A DNA stretch of 64,000 bases from JBBQZO01 sp038207625 (GCA_038207625.1 JBBQZO010000031.1:1-64000), one strand, 5' to 3'. Shown: positions 27,730 to 36,729, numbered from the stretch's first letter. Translations and numbers: made by a program. Notes: generated by a model not told the origin, from the letters alone.

Positions 27730-28472
27730 GCGATGGGCCCGCCGGCGCTGTGCGTTCGCGCCGTGCGCGCCTGATCGTGGCCGGCGCCGCCGCCTTGCTG
27801 TGCGCCGCCCTGATCGCGCTGGGTAGCTGGCAAGTGCAGCGCCTGCAGTGGAAAACGGCACTGATCGAACGCGTCGAACAGCGCGTGCATGCGGCGCCCG
27901 GCGCCGCTCCCGGCCCGGATTCCTGGGCTGGCCTGAACAAACAACAGGACGAATACCGCCATGTGCACGTGGACGGGCAGTTTCTCGACCATCTCGCCAC
28001 GCGCGTGCAGGCGTCCACCGAATTGGGCGCCGGTTTCTGGCTGCTCACCCCCTTGCGACGCGACGACGGCAGCGTCGTGCTGGTCAATCGGGGCTTCCTG
28101 CCCGCCGGCGCGACCGACGTGGCACCGGGCGGACGCACCAGCCTGAGCGGGCTGCTGCGCATCAGCGAGCCGGCCGGCGCCTTCCTGCGCCACAACGACG
28201 CCGCAGCGAACCGCTGGTATTCGCGCGACGTGGCCGCGATCGGCGCCGCGCGCGCCCTGACGCGCCTGGCCCCCTACTTCATCGATCAGGATGGCGCCGC
28301 CGGGGACGCGGCGCATCAGCAGCCCGCGCGCGCGCCGACGGTGCCGGTTGGCGGCCTGACGGTGATATCCTTCAACAACAACCATCTGGCGTACGCGCTG
28401 ACCTGGTATGCGTTGGCACTGATGGCCGGCGGCGCGTGCTATCTCGTGCTGCGCGAACGCCGCGCCGACTGA
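27726..28472 (+). CDS. SURF1-family oxidase assembly protein
   Basis: 248 residues with the SURF1 layout: N-terminal TM helix (LIVAGAAALLCAALIALGSW), a periplasmic domain (WQVQRLQWKTALIERV, VLVNRGFLPAGATD), and a C-terminal TM helix (HLAYALTWYALALMAGGACY). SURF1 helps insert heme into subunit I of heme-copper oxidases. Here it occupies the operon position that often holds cyoE in enterobacteria; no heme O synthase gene is present in the window. It overlaps cyoD by four bases. Confidence 0.92.
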   Translation: MSDGPAGAVRSRRARLIVAGAAALLCAALIALGSWQVQRLQWKTALIERVEQRVHAAPGAAPGPDSWAGLNKQQDEYRHVHVDGQFLDHLATRVQASTELGAGFWLLTPLRRDDGSVVLVNRGFLPAGATDVAPGGRTSLSGLLRISEPAGAFLRHNDAAANRWYSRDVAAIGAARALTRLAPYFIDQDGAAGDAAHQQPARAPTVPVGGLTVISFNNNHLAYALTWYALALMAGGACYLVLRERRAD

Positions 28473-28504
28473 GCGCCCTGGCAACACTGTTGAAAGATTT
28501 AACC

Positions 28505-28534
28505 ATGCACGCAACATCGACGGACGCGCCTTGA
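28505..28534 (+). CDS. Possible 9-residue leader peptide before regB
   Basis: An ATG at 28505 opens a nine-codon frame (MHATSTDAP) whose TGA overlaps the TTG start of the kinase gene as TTGA. The arrangement would allow translational coupling, and it would explain a kinase start with no ribosome site of its own. It may be chance. Confidence 0.25.
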   Translation: MHATSTDAP

Positions 28535-29841
28535 ACCTGGCGCAGCTCGGAACGGCCCCGCTGGAACACGGCGCCGGTTATCGCAACATGCAGCAGCTGA
28601 TCCAGCTGCGCTGGATCGCCGTGGTCGGCCAGATCACCACGATCGCCACCGTCAGCCTGGGCTTCGGCGTGCCGCTGCCGCTGCCGCCGATGCTGCGCGT
28701 GCTGCTGCTGCTGATCGCGTTCAATATCTTCAGCCACCTGCGCTGGCACGAACAGACCAACGTCGACAACCGCCAGATCTTTCTGGCGCTGCTGATGGAC
28801 GTGTCCTGCCTGAGCGCGCAGCTGTATCTGAGCGGAGGCATCAGCAATCCCTTCGTGTTCCTGTACCTGCTGCAAATCATCCTCAGCGCCGTGTTGCTGA
28901 CGGCCCGCTCCACCTGGTTCATCGTCAGCATCGTCGGCCTGTGTCTGCTCGTGCTGGCGATGTGGTCCAAGCCGCTGGCGCTGCCGCTGGACCACGCGCG
29001 CGGGATCGCGAGCCTGTACATCCAGGGCATCCTGATCAGCTTCGCCGTCAACGCGGCGCTGCTGGTGGTGTTCATCACACGCATCAACGGCAACCTGCGC
29101 GCCGGCGACGCCCAGCTGGCCGCTCTGCGCCAGCGCGCCGCCGAGGAAGAACATATCGTGCGCATGGGTCTATTGGCGTCCGGCGCGGCGCACGAACTGG
29201 GCACGCCGCTGGCGACGCTGGCGGTGATCCTGGGCGACTGGCGCCGCATGCCCGAATTTGCCAACACCCCTGAGCTGCTGGGCGAAATCGGCGAAATGCA
29301 GGCGCAACTGCAGCGCTGCAAAACCATCGTCAGTGGCATCTTGCTGTCGGCCGGCGAAGCGCGCGGCGAATCGTCGGTCAAGACCAGCATCAAGCTCTTC
29401 CTCGACCAGCTAGTCGAGGAATGGCGTGTCAGCCGCCCCATCATCGAATTTAGCTTCGACAACCAGATCGAGCAGGACATGGCGGTGGTGTCGGACTCCA
29501 CCATCAAGCAGATGATCTGGAATGTGCTCGACAATGCGCTTGAGGCGTCGCCCCGCTGCGTGCGGCTGCGCGCCAGCCGCGGCGGCGACCAGCTGACGCT
29601 GGTGGTCACCGATACGGGCCCAGGGTTCGCGCCCGGCATGCTGGACCAGTTCGGCAAGCCTTACCAGTCGACCAAAGGGCGGCCCGGTGGCGGGCTGGGA
29701 CTGTTCCTGGTCGTGAATGTCGCGCGCACCCTGGGCGGCGCCGTGCAGGCCCGCAATCTCCCCGACGGGGGCGCGTCGGTGCAGATCACATTGCCGCTGT
29801 CGGCGATCGCGTTTGAACGGGGAGAACAGCATGAGCGCTGA
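28531..29841 (+). CDS. regB: RegB/PrrB/RoxS-type redox sensor histidine kinase
   Basis: 436 residues from TTG 28531 (ATG 28588 is the next option). Six TM helices span about 20-190. The quinone-box GGISNPF (102-108) lies in the membrane domain. The H-box is SGAAHELGTPL with H221, and a conserved redox Cys follows at C263 (LQRCKTIV), close to the H-to-C spacing known for RegB. The HATPase domain ends with GRPGGGLGLFL. RegB responds to ubiquinone redox state and phosphorylates RegA. Its location after cyoABCD-SURF1 fits control of respiratory genes. It overlaps regA by 11 bases. Confidence 0.93.
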   Translation: MNLAQLGTAPLEHGAGYRNMQQLIQLRWIAVVGQITTIATVSLGFGVPLPLPPMLRVLLLLIAFNIFSHLRWHEQTNVDNRQIFLALLMDVSCLSAQLYLSGGISNPFVFLYLLQIILSAVLLTARSTWFIVSIVGLCLLVLAMWSKPLALPLDHARGIASLYIQGILISFAVNAALLVVFITRINGNLRAGDAQLAALRQRAAEEEHIVRMGLLASGAAHELGTPLATLAVILGDWRRMPEFANTPELLGEIGEMQAQLQRCKTIVSGILLSAGEARGESSVKTSIKLFLDQLVEEWRVSRPIIEFSFDNQIEQDMAVVSDSTIKQMIWNVLDNALEASPRCVRLRASRGGDQLTLVVTDTGPGFAPGMLDQFGKPYQSTKGRPGGGLGLFLVVNVARTLGGAVQARNLPDGGASVQITLPLSAIAFERGEQHER

Positions 29842-30367
29842 ACGTCTGCTGTTGGTCATCGAGGACGACGCCGACTTCGCGCGCACGCTGTGCCGCTCGT
29901 TCGAACGGCGTCAGTACCGCGTACTGCACGCGGCCAATTTCGAGGAAGCCAAGGCGTTGCTGCTGACGCACACGCCCGGTTACGCGGTGGTCGACCTGAA
30001 ACTGACGGGCAACCTGTCCGGACTGGCCTGCGTGCAGATGCTGCACGCGCACGATGCGGCCATGTTGATCGTGGTGCTGACCGGTTTTGCCAGCATCGGC
30101 ACGGCGGTCGAAGCGATCAAGCTGGGCGCCTGCCAGTACCTGGCCAAGCCATCGAACACCGACGACATTGAGGCCGCCTTCGGACACTCGGTGGGCAGCA
30201 CTGAACTGGCGCTGACCGAGCGTCCCACCTCGATCAAGACGCTGGAATGGGAGCGCATCCACGCGGTGCTGGCCGAGACCGAGTTCAATATTTCCGAGGC
30301 GGCGCGCCGGCTAGGCATGCACCGCCGCACGCTGGCGCGCAAGCTCGAAAAGCAGCGGGTCAAGTAG
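29831..30367 (+). CDS. regA: RegA/ActR/RoxR-type response regulator
   Basis: 178 residues from ATG 29831 with GGGGAGAAC upstream. The receiver domain has phospho-acceptor D55 (AVVDLKL) and K (LAKPSN); a short linker leads to a Fis-type helix-turn-helix (NISEAARRLGMHRRTLARKL) at the C terminus. This compact layout is diagnostic of RegA/ActR. It is the partner of the overlapping regB and probably regulates the upstream oxidase operon among other targets. The heptanucleotide repeat starts 70 bases after its stop. Confidence 0.95.
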   Translation: MSAERLLLVIEDDADFARTLCRSFERRQYRVLHAANFEEAKALLLTHTPGYAVVDLKLTGNLSGLACVQMLHAHDAAMLIVVLTGFASIGTAVEAIKLGACQYLAKPSNTDDIEAAFGHSVGSTELALTERPTSIKTLEWERIHAVLAETEFNISEAARRLGMHRRTLARKLEKQRVK

Positions 30368-30437
30368 GCGGCGACGCCGGCGACGACGCGGACAGGCCAC
30401 GGTGTAGCAGCGCAGCGTCCTCTGATGCAGCAATCTC

Positions 30438-30636
30438 AGCGTTTAGCGTTTAGCGTTTAGCGTTTAGCGTTTAGCGTTTAGCGTTTAGCGTTTAGCGTTT
30501 AGCGTTTAGCGTTTAGCGTTTAGCGTTTAGCTTTAGCGTTTAGCGTTTAGCGTTTAGCGTTTAGCGTTTAGCGTTTAGCGTTTAGCGTTTAGCGTTTAGC
30601 GTTTAGCGTTTAGCGTTTAGCGTTTAGCGTTTAGCG
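30438..30636. repeat. Heptanucleotide tandem repeat (AGCGTTT)n, 199 bp
   Basis: Thirteen perfect AGCGTTT units (30438-30528), one 6-base unit AGCTTT that lost its G (30529-30534), fourteen more perfect units (30535-30632) and a final AGCG. There are no spacers. The unit length is not a multiple of three, and TAG (plus strand) or TAA (minus strand) occurs in every reading frame, so the tract cannot be translated. It lies between regA and a convergent small gene. The near-perfect identity implies recent slippage expansion, with length likely to vary between strains. Confidence 0.97.
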
Positions 30637-30733
30637 ATACCTTGCCGTGCGCGGCGAGTACGCGCACCAGCGCCGCTCTGCCCCGTCATCAAGACGTGCC
30701 AGATATCGCACGCCGCGCCGGGCGAAAAGCAGA

Positions 30734-30931
30734 CTAGATCGTACCCTGTCTGCCACCCGTTTTTCCGGCAATGGCAATCTCCTCCAAATCGTCACCTGGC
30801 GCCAGCGATAGCTCACTGGTAGGCACTGCAATGTCCTTTTTGCGCTGGCAGCCGGGCGTTTTGCAGTGCTCTCCGTCGCCCAATTCCATGTAGGCGGGAC
30901 AGTTCTTGAATTCATGATCGATGCAGGGCAT
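30734..30931 (-). CDS. Small Cys-rich protein, unknown function
   Basis: 65 residues from ATG 30931, chosen because GGAG lies five bases upstream. The N-terminal half carries four cysteines (C3, C10, C22, C27: MPCIDHEFKNC, EHCKTPGCQRKKD) that could form a zinc site or disulfides; the rest is polar and acidic. No signal peptide is present, so a cytoplasmic metal-binding role is more likely. I do not recognise the family. It lies alone on the minus strand next to the heptanucleotide repeat. Confidence 0.6.
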   Translation of the reverse strand: MPCIDHEFKNCPAYMELGDGEHCKTPGCQRKKDIAVPTSELSLAPGDDLEEIAIAGKTGGRQGTI

Positions 30932-31353
30932 AAAAGCTCCAAAAATGTAGTTAAGGTGCGGAAAGGGTGCGCTGACGAGCTTACAGCACGGCGCTGAAAA
31001 CCCCGTTTCCGCAGGTGCTTCAATCGAACCGCCGGCCACCAACCATCGCATATTGAAACGCAGCGCATCGACGCTGCGCTCCCCGATCGCCGTGATCGCC
31101 CCAAGCGTCGCACACACTTGGCGTCTGTCGCGTGGCATTCACTGCAATTCATCGCGACGCGACGCCACGCGCTTGCGAACGCCGTTCGGCGGTGCCGTCC
31201 TCTGTGTTCGGCGACGCACAGACCGCGCAGCAGCTCGCTCACAAAATGAACGCACGCCGGGTAGCACGCGCTGCCGGCTGGCGTCGCGCGCCCGGCGCCA
31301 TGCGATCAACGCGGGCCGACGACGACGGTCGGTTCACACAAAGGACACACACC
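30932..31353. other. Divergent intergenic region, no gene seen
   Basis: 422 bp between the small Cys-rich gene and the PRC-barrel gene, which point away from each other. Open frames here look non-coding. No clear promoter motif was found. Confidence 0.5.
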
Positions 31354-32175
31354 ATGCTACGAACGCTGAAAGATTTTCAGAAATGCGCCATCGGTGCGAG
31401 CGACGGCGATATCGGTCACGTCAAGGACCTCTACTTCGATGACGACGCGTGGGCGATCCGCTACCTCGTCGTCGATACCGGCGCCTGGTTGCCGGGGCGC
31501 AAAGTGCTGATCTCCCCCATTTCCATCCAAGCGGCCGATTGGTCGGCGCACAGGCTTCCGGCCGCGCTCACGCGCGAGCAGGTCAAGCACAGCCCCGACA
31601 TCGACACCGACCAGCCGGTGTCGCGCCAGCACGAAGTGGAATACCTGGGCTACTACGGCTTTCTCAACTACTGGGGCGGCGCGGGGATGTGGGGTGACGG
31701 CATGGTGCCGATGGCGATGTACCCTGGATACGTCCCCCTTCCGGGCGAGTCCCTTGAACGCGAACGGGTCATTGAAGCGAGTGCCGACGCCGAGCGCGCG
31801 CGCCATCGCGACGACGATCCCCATCTGCGCAGCTGCGACACCATCGTCGGCTACCATCTGCACGCCAGCGATGGCGAGGTGGGACACGTCGACGGATTCC
31901 TGGTCGATGAACAGACCTGGGCCGTACGCTATCTCGTGATCAACACCAGCAACTGGTGGCTCGGTCACCAGGTGCTGATCGCCCCGCAATGGATCAGCGG
32001 CGTCGACTGGTCCGATCGCAGCGTCACGGTGGACCTGAGCCGCGAGTCGGTGAAGCTTGCGCCGGCCTACGACCCGTCGCTTGTGCTGGACCGACCAACT
32101 GAGGCTGGCCTGCACACACACTACGGACGCGCGCCGTACTGGTTGGCCGGCACGCCGAACAAGCGCGCGCCCTGA
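31354..32175 (+). CDS. Tandem PRC-barrel domain protein
   Basis: 273 residues from ATG 31354 with AAAGGA upstream. Two PRC-barrel domains are evident as an internal duplication: about 8-85 (SDGDIGHVKDLYFDD, WAIRYLVVDTG) and about 165-245 (SDGEVGHVDGFLVDE, WAVRYLVINTS). A Gly/Met/Tyr-rich linker joins them. PRC-barrels are small beta domains found in photosynthetic reaction centre H subunits and RNA-processing factors; in heterotrophs stand-alone double forms are often stress-associated. Cytoplasmic, function unknown. Confidence 0.85.
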   Translation: MLRTLKDFQKCAIGASDGDIGHVKDLYFDDDAWAIRYLVVDTGAWLPGRKVLISPISIQAADWSAHRLPAALTREQVKHSPDIDTDQPVSRQHEVEYLGYYGFLNYWGGAGMWGDGMVPMAMYPGYVPLPGESLERERVIEASADAERARHRDDDPHLRSCDTIVGYHLHASDGEVGHVDGFLVDEQTWAVRYLVINTSNWWLGHQVLIAPQWISGVDWSDRSVTVDLSRESVKLAPAYDPSLVLDRPTEAGLHTHYGRAPYWLAGTPNKRAP

Positions 32176-32321
32176 GCCTGCCCCCGCCGAGCACCTCGAC
32201 GGCCCTGCGACCGACGCCGAGCGAGCCGCTCGGCAAGCTGGCGTCGCGCCGGCGTCGCGCGCCCAAGTCAGCATGCCGGCGTCGCGCCAGCGCAGGTGCA
32301 GCCGCAACGCGCCAACCCGCC

Positions 32322-33497
32322 CTATAAAATCCGGCGCAAGCCGGGCACCCGCTTCGCCAGGTCCGCCACCGCGTAGCTGATTGTCAGGCCAGTCACGGTC
32401 AGCAGCACCACATGCCAAAACGGGCCGATCGGGATTGGGCGAAACAGCAGCGTCAGCGCGACCAGTATCGGTGCGTGCAGCAGATACACGCCAAACGAGC
32501 GCGCCGCCAGCCAGCGCGCCACGGCGCCGTCCCGATTGACGCTGCTTTGACACCACGCCATCATCCCCAGCGCCAAGCCCAGGCCGGCAAACTGCTCCCA
32601 GACGGCAGCGCCGAACGCTTGCCAATTCCAGCCGCCGAAATAGAGTTTGACGCCATGCTCTGGCGGCGTCCCGCCCAGAGACACCAGTAACAGAAACGCC
32701 AGCGGACCACCGATCAGTCCTAGCCAGCCGGCGATCCGGGCGCGCCGCGAGGCGACCAGGGCCGGCACCCAGCCGCCCCGCGCGGCGGCCAGTCCGACCG
32801 CGAATGCAGCGATGTATTGCGGAAAATAACAGAGCTGAAAATTATAGAAACTGGTCTCGATCGGAAACACGGTCCGCGTCACGGCCGTGGACAGGGACAA
32901 TACGGCGGCAAAGGCCAGCAAGCGTCGCGTGCCGGGCGCCGCACGGCTGACGTCAAGCATGGCCGAAGGGAAAACGCTGCGCCAAGCAGCGAGCGCCACA
33001 CAAAACAACAGTAAGGCAAGCGCAAACCACATCGGGCCGCTGCCACCGAGCACGCGACTCGACATCAGGTAATGCAGGTAGTTATTCAAGCCTGAACTCA
33101 GGCCTGCCGACGACGAGTCGGCCAGCAAGCCAAACACGATCAACGGGTGGATGAACACCATGTACAACAAGGCCGGCAGGCCCAGGCGAACCAAACGTTC
33201 GAGCAGGAACGAACCCGGCCCGCGACGCCGAATGGCGCCATGCGCAAACCAACCGGCCAGGAAGAACAGCAGGCCCATGAAGAAGGCCTGCAAGTGGAAC
33301 ACCCAAACAATGAACGGCAGTTTTTCGGTGAGGCTCAACTCGGGACCGTCGTTCATGTACCAGCCACCGACGTAGCTGTAGGTGACGCAGCAGTGCAGGT
33401 TCACCACTAAAAAAATGACGGCGGTACGCACATTATCAACCCACGGCAGGCGTGTTTCTGGCTGGATTTGATGATTCAAAACGCGGGTGGAGGACAT
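32322..33497 (-). CDS. Acyltransferase family 3 membrane protein
   Basis: 391 residues from ATG 33497. About ten TM helices with the Acyl_transf_3 pattern: RLPWVDNVRTAVIFLVVNLH near the N terminus (with the conserved His of the first helix), FLAGWFAHGAIRRRGPGSF and FLLERLVRLGLPALLYM. The family O-acylates sugars of exopolysaccharides, LPS, glucans or antibiotics; the acceptor here is unknown. The frame remains open upstream but that part is not protein-like. It is convergent with the PRC-barrel gene. Confidence 0.85.
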   Translation of the reverse strand: MSSTRVLNHQIQPETRLPWVDNVRTAVIFLVVNLHCCVTYSYVGGWYMNDGPELSLTEKLPFIVWVFHLQAFFMGLLFFLAGWFAHGAIRRRGPGSFLLERLVRLGLPALLYMVFIHPLIVFGLLADSSSAGLSSGLNNYLHYLMSSRVLGGSGPMWFALALLLFCVALAAWRSVFPSAMLDVSRAAPGTRRLLAFAAVLSLSTAVTRTVFPIETSFYNFQLCYFPQYIAAFAVGLAAARGGWVPALVASRRARIAGWLGLIGGPLAFLLLVSLGGTPPEHGVKLYFGGWNWQAFGAAVWEQFAGLGLALGMMAWCQSSVNRDGAVARWLAARSFGVYLLHAPILVALTLLFRPIPIGPFWHVVLLTVTGLTISYAVADLAKRVPGLRRIL

Positions 33498-33821
33498 GTG
33501 ACCTAGGTTCTGGTTGTTGATGCTACCCAGCGTATTGCGTCTGGCGTCATCACACCAGCGCCGTGTGGCGAAGCGGGTATGGTTAGGGGCGAACTGGACG
33601 CTTGCGCGCGTGCGGCACGTAGCATGCTTCACGGCGAACACGGCCAATACGCCAAATACCCTGGCGCTTCCGGCGACCGGCACAGCGCACGCTGCGCGCT
33701 GTGCTGTGCAATCGGCGCCACTGCCAATGGCGCGCCTAGCGGTCCCTGTCCAAAAAAATAGCACTCCGGAAGCGGGCCGATGCGGCGCCCCGTCCGCCAG
33801 CGTCGCCAAATCGCCACCCAA
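33498..33821. other. Gap upstream of the sugar regulon operator
   Basis: About 320 bp between the acyltransferase start and the first ROK-type operator. No coding frame with protein character was seen. Confidence 0.45.
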
Positions 33822-33844
33822 TTAAATAAAACCACTTGATTTAA
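33822..33844 (+). promoter_or_regulatory. ROK-type operator 1, upstream of lamB
   Basis: A perfect inverted repeat TTAAAT-N11-ATTTAA whose centre is AAAACCACTTG. It lies 200 bp upstream of lamB. The same motif recurs at 36730-36752 and 38923-38945, each time upstream of a gene of the same sugar regulon, so binding by one or both ROK regulators is likely. Confidence 0.7.
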
Positions 33845-34043
33845 TAACGATCCAGCCGTATATTGAGCTCAGAAGCAAGCGCGCGCAACGGCTCGAAAAG
33901 ACGGCTGTGCGCGTGCTGCAAACGACTGCTTCTGGCAACGTCATGGCGGCGCGCAGCTGCGCCAGCAGTTCGGACTGCACCCGTCCAACGGCGGCGCAAA
34001 GCGCCCGGCACGCCGATCTATCTATAAAAAATATGGGGACACA

Positions 34044-35300
34044 ATGAAACACGCAATCATCAAAACGCTGCCCGCCGCGCTGGCCTTGAGCTTCGCTTGC
34101 GGCGCCGCCAGCGCCGATGCCGGCCACGATCCGGAAGGCTTTCACGGCTACTTCCGCGTCAGTGCCGGCGTCAGCTCCACGCACGGTCCGCAAAGCTGCT
34201 ACGGCCTGGGCGGCATCGCGATGAAATACCGCCTGGGCAACGAATGCGACTCCTACTTCGAAGGCGGCTACACCAAGGAATTGGCCAAGAGCGACGACGG
34301 CGTCAGCTTCGTCGGCACACTGTGGGCCAACGAATACAGCCCCGGCTCCGATTTTGGCGACGCCAAGCTGGGCCTGGTAAAAGCCTATGTCGAAGCGAAG
34401 AACCTGCCGTTTCTGAACGGTGGCATCGCCTGGATCGGCAAGCGCTACTACGAGCGTCCGGACATCCACATTCTCGATCTGCAGTACATCAACATGAACG
34501 GCACCGGCGCGGGGATCGACGCCGCCCAGGCAGGTCCCGGCAAGCTCAGTTACGCCATTTTCAAGGACAACGACGCGACCGCCGTCGATCCGATCAGCGG
34601 CGTGCATGTCACCTCGGCCGCGATCCGCCAGAACGTGCTGTATGAAGGCGTACCGGTCAACCCGGACGGCGTCATCGACGTCGCGCTCTCGCTGATCAAC
34701 GCGCAAGGCGCGGGCAAACACGGCGGCTGGCAGATCTCGCTGCTGCACAAACAGGACAAGGTCTTGGGCGGCAATAACACCTTTGGCATTCAGTATGGCG
34801 TTGGCCCCGGCACCGGTATCGGCATCGGCAACGACCGCATCGGCGCCTCGGGCAGCACCACGCTCGGCTCGGATGTGACGCGCACGCGCATGTTCAACGA
34901 TCTCGTGATTCAGCCGAGCGAAGCGTTCAGCATGGCGTTCGCAGCCGTCGTACAAAAGGACAAGTCGGACGCTGGCGGCTCATCGACCTGGACCACGCTC
35001 GGTGCGCGCCCCGTGTATGCCGTCTCGAAGCACGTCAAGCTGCAAATGGAACTGGGCACCAGTCGCGGGACGTCGCCGACCGGCGGCGCGGCCCAGCGCC
35101 TGACGACGGTAACGTTTGCGCCGACCATCGCGCTGGCCAAAGATTTCTGGTCACGTCCAGAATTGCGCGCCTTCGTCACCTACGGCCGCTGGAACGATGC
35201 CGCCAAGGCCGCCGTGAACGCGAACAATAATTCCGGCCCCGTGTACGGCAACGCCAACAGCGGCACCTCGGCCGGCTTCCAGATTGAAACCTGGTGGTAA
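34044..35300 (+). CDS. LamB-family carbohydrate porin
   Basis: 418 residues: signal peptide to about residue 24 (AASA-DAG), then a LamB/maltoporin beta barrel with GYFRVSAGVSS and YFEGGYTKE near the N terminus and FQIETWW at the end (terminal aromatic for BAM recognition). It would form a sugar-specific channel in the outer membrane. GGGGACAC precedes the ATG, and an operator lies about 200 bp upstream, so it is probably the outer-membrane entry step for the Frc-like ABC importer. The actual sugar is not known; maltodextrin specificity should not be assumed. Confidence 0.9.
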   Translation: MKHAIIKTLPAALALSFACGAASADAGHDPEGFHGYFRVSAGVSSTHGPQSCYGLGGIAMKYRLGNECDSYFEGGYTKELAKSDDGVSFVGTLWANEYSPGSDFGDAKLGLVKAYVEAKNLPFLNGGIAWIGKRYYERPDIHILDLQYINMNGTGAGIDAAQAGPGKLSYAIFKDNDATAVDPISGVHVTSAAIRQNVLYEGVPVNPDGVIDVALSLINAQGAGKHGGWQISLLHKQDKVLGGNNTFGIQYGVGPGTGIGIGNDRIGASGSTTLGSDVTRTRMFNDLVIQPSEAFSMAFAAVVQKDKSDAGGSSTWTTLGARPVYAVSKHVKLQMELGTSRGTSPTGGAAQRLTTVTFAPTIALAKDFWSRPELRAFVTYGRWNDAAKAAVNANNNSGPVYGNANSGTSAGFQIETWW

Positions 35301-35345
35301 GCCTTGGCCGGCGGCGCACTTGGTTGCGCCGCTAAGCGTGGCAAG

Positions 35346-35365
35346 CTTGCCGCCCCGGCGGCAAG
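35346..35365 (+). terminator. Terminator hairpin after lamB
   Basis: A 9-bp stem CTTGCCGCC / GGCGGCAAG with a minimal loop is followed by GTTTAT. A second hairpin (GCGGCGCA / TGCGCCGC, 35311-35332) lies just before it. They separate lamB from the convergent ROK gene. Confidence 0.6.
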
Positions 35366-35367
35366 GT

Positions 35368-36615
35368 TTATGCGTCGAGTTTCAGAAACAGGTCGCGGTC
35401 CGGGGCGAAGTTGGCATGCAGGGGCAACAGCGCGCCGCCCAGCGCACGCGCGTCCGGGCCAACCATGCCCGTCATCGTCAGCGGCCGCTCGACGCCCTCC
35501 CAGTTGTACAGGTCGAGCGCCCCTTGCACGCTGTGCATCAGGCGATCGAGCATGGCTCGGCTGAACGAGCCGTCGATGATGACGCCTTCCAGGTCGAGCA
35601 GGCAGCTGGCATTATTGACCGCCATCGCGATGGCGATGCCGGCCTGCTCGAGCCAGATCTCGCTCAACGCCAGCCAAGGGCTTTGCAAGGCGCGCTCGTC
35701 GTAGGCGGCGGCCGGGTCAAGGTCGTGCTGCTCGAACATCTTCTCCAGAGTGAGCAGCGAGGCCGTATTGAGCATTTGCGCGCCCGGTACCCGCTGGCCG
35801 CGCTGCGCCATGCCCAGCGGCAGCGAGCCGATCGCGCCGGCGTTGCCGTGCAGGCCGGCATGCAGCTGACTGTTGATGACCAGTCCCCCGCCGATGAAAG
35901 TGTCGACAAACACGTACAGAAAACTCTTTACGCTGCGCCCCCGTCCGAGCACCAGCTCGGCCACGCAGGCGGCCGCCGTATCCTTGGCAAACTGCACTGG
36001 CAGAGCCGTATCGGCGGCGATCTGGGTGGCGATATCGAGTTTATTCCAGCGCCATGCGGCGTCGGGCGCGATCCCCTGCAGGTGCTGCCAACTGCCCAGC
36101 GACAGGGGCGCGGCCACGCCGATGCCGGCAAGGCGCGCGCGCAGCGGCGGCGCCAGCGATGCGTGCATCTGGCGCACGCCCAACGCGATCGCCTGAAACA
36201 CCGCGTCAGGGTCAGGAAATCGGTAGACCAGCGACGAACGCATGCGCACCGCGCCGACGAAGTCGAGCAGCAAGATGTCGAGACTGCGCCGGCCGATCTT
36301 GACGCCGATCGAAAACGCGCCGTCGGGATTGAGCGCGATCGGCACGGACGGCTGGCCGATCTTGCCACGCAAGGCGGCAAGCTTGATCACCAGATCGTCC
36401 TTTTCGAGGCGCGCGATGATCAGCGCCACCGTCTGGGTGGACAGCGTCGTCAGGCGCGCCAGATCGGCCTTGGGCATGCCGCCATGCATGCGGATCGCCT
36501 GCAGCACGACACGTTCGTTGAACTGGCGCATGCCGGTCTGGTTCGAGCCGCGCGGACGCAGATGGTCGGCGTGGACTTGCTCGGATTCATCCTGCTCTGG
36601 CGGCTGTTGCGGCAT
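35368..36615 (-). CDS. ROK-family transcriptional regulator 1
   Basis: 415 residues from ATG 36615. An N-terminal winged helix-turn-helix (about 30-90: QFNERVVLQAIRMHG, MPKADLARLTTLSTQTV) is followed by an ASKHA sugar-kinase-like domain (GVKIGRRSLDILLLDF, FIGGGLVIN, LDLEGVIIDG). The ROK zinc motif CxCGxxGCxE is absent. It is very similar along its length to the second ROK gene at 42383-43660. Such proteins repress sugar genes and release DNA on sugar binding. An operator-like motif lies in its own promoter region, suggesting autoregulation. It is divergent from the Gfo/Idh/MocA gene. Confidence 0.92.
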   Translation of the reverse strand: MPQQPPEQDESEQVHADHLRPRGSNQTGMRQFNERVVLQAIRMHGGMPKADLARLTTLSTQTVALIIARLEKDDLVIKLAALRGKIGQPSVPIALNPDGAFSIGVKIGRRSLDILLLDFVGAVRMRSSLVYRFPDPDAVFQAIALGVRQMHASLAPPLRARLAGIGVAAPLSLGSWQHLQGIAPDAAWRWNKLDIATQIAADTALPVQFAKDTAAACVAELVLGRGRSVKSFLYVFVDTFIGGGLVINSQLHAGLHGNAGAIGSLPLGMAQRGQRVPGAQMLNTASLLTLEKMFEQHDLDPAAAYDERALQSPWLALSEIWLEQAGIAIAMAVNNASCLLDLEGVIIDGSFSRAMLDRLMHSVQGALDLYNWEGVERPLTMTGMVGPDARALGGALLPLHANFAPDRDLFLKLDA

Positions 36616-36729
36616 GCGGTGGCTTTCTTGAAAATGGGCGCGGTCGGTCGTGCAGTATGCTGCGCGCGCCGAACGCCAGCGTGGTGGCAAGCGAAATCGG
36701 CGCGCGCACCGTATACTAACTGCTCGTTC

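Noticed and set aside
30438..30636. Repeat array read as a CRISPR array
   Set aside because: The 7-bp units are directly joined with no spacers, and no cas genes are nearby.
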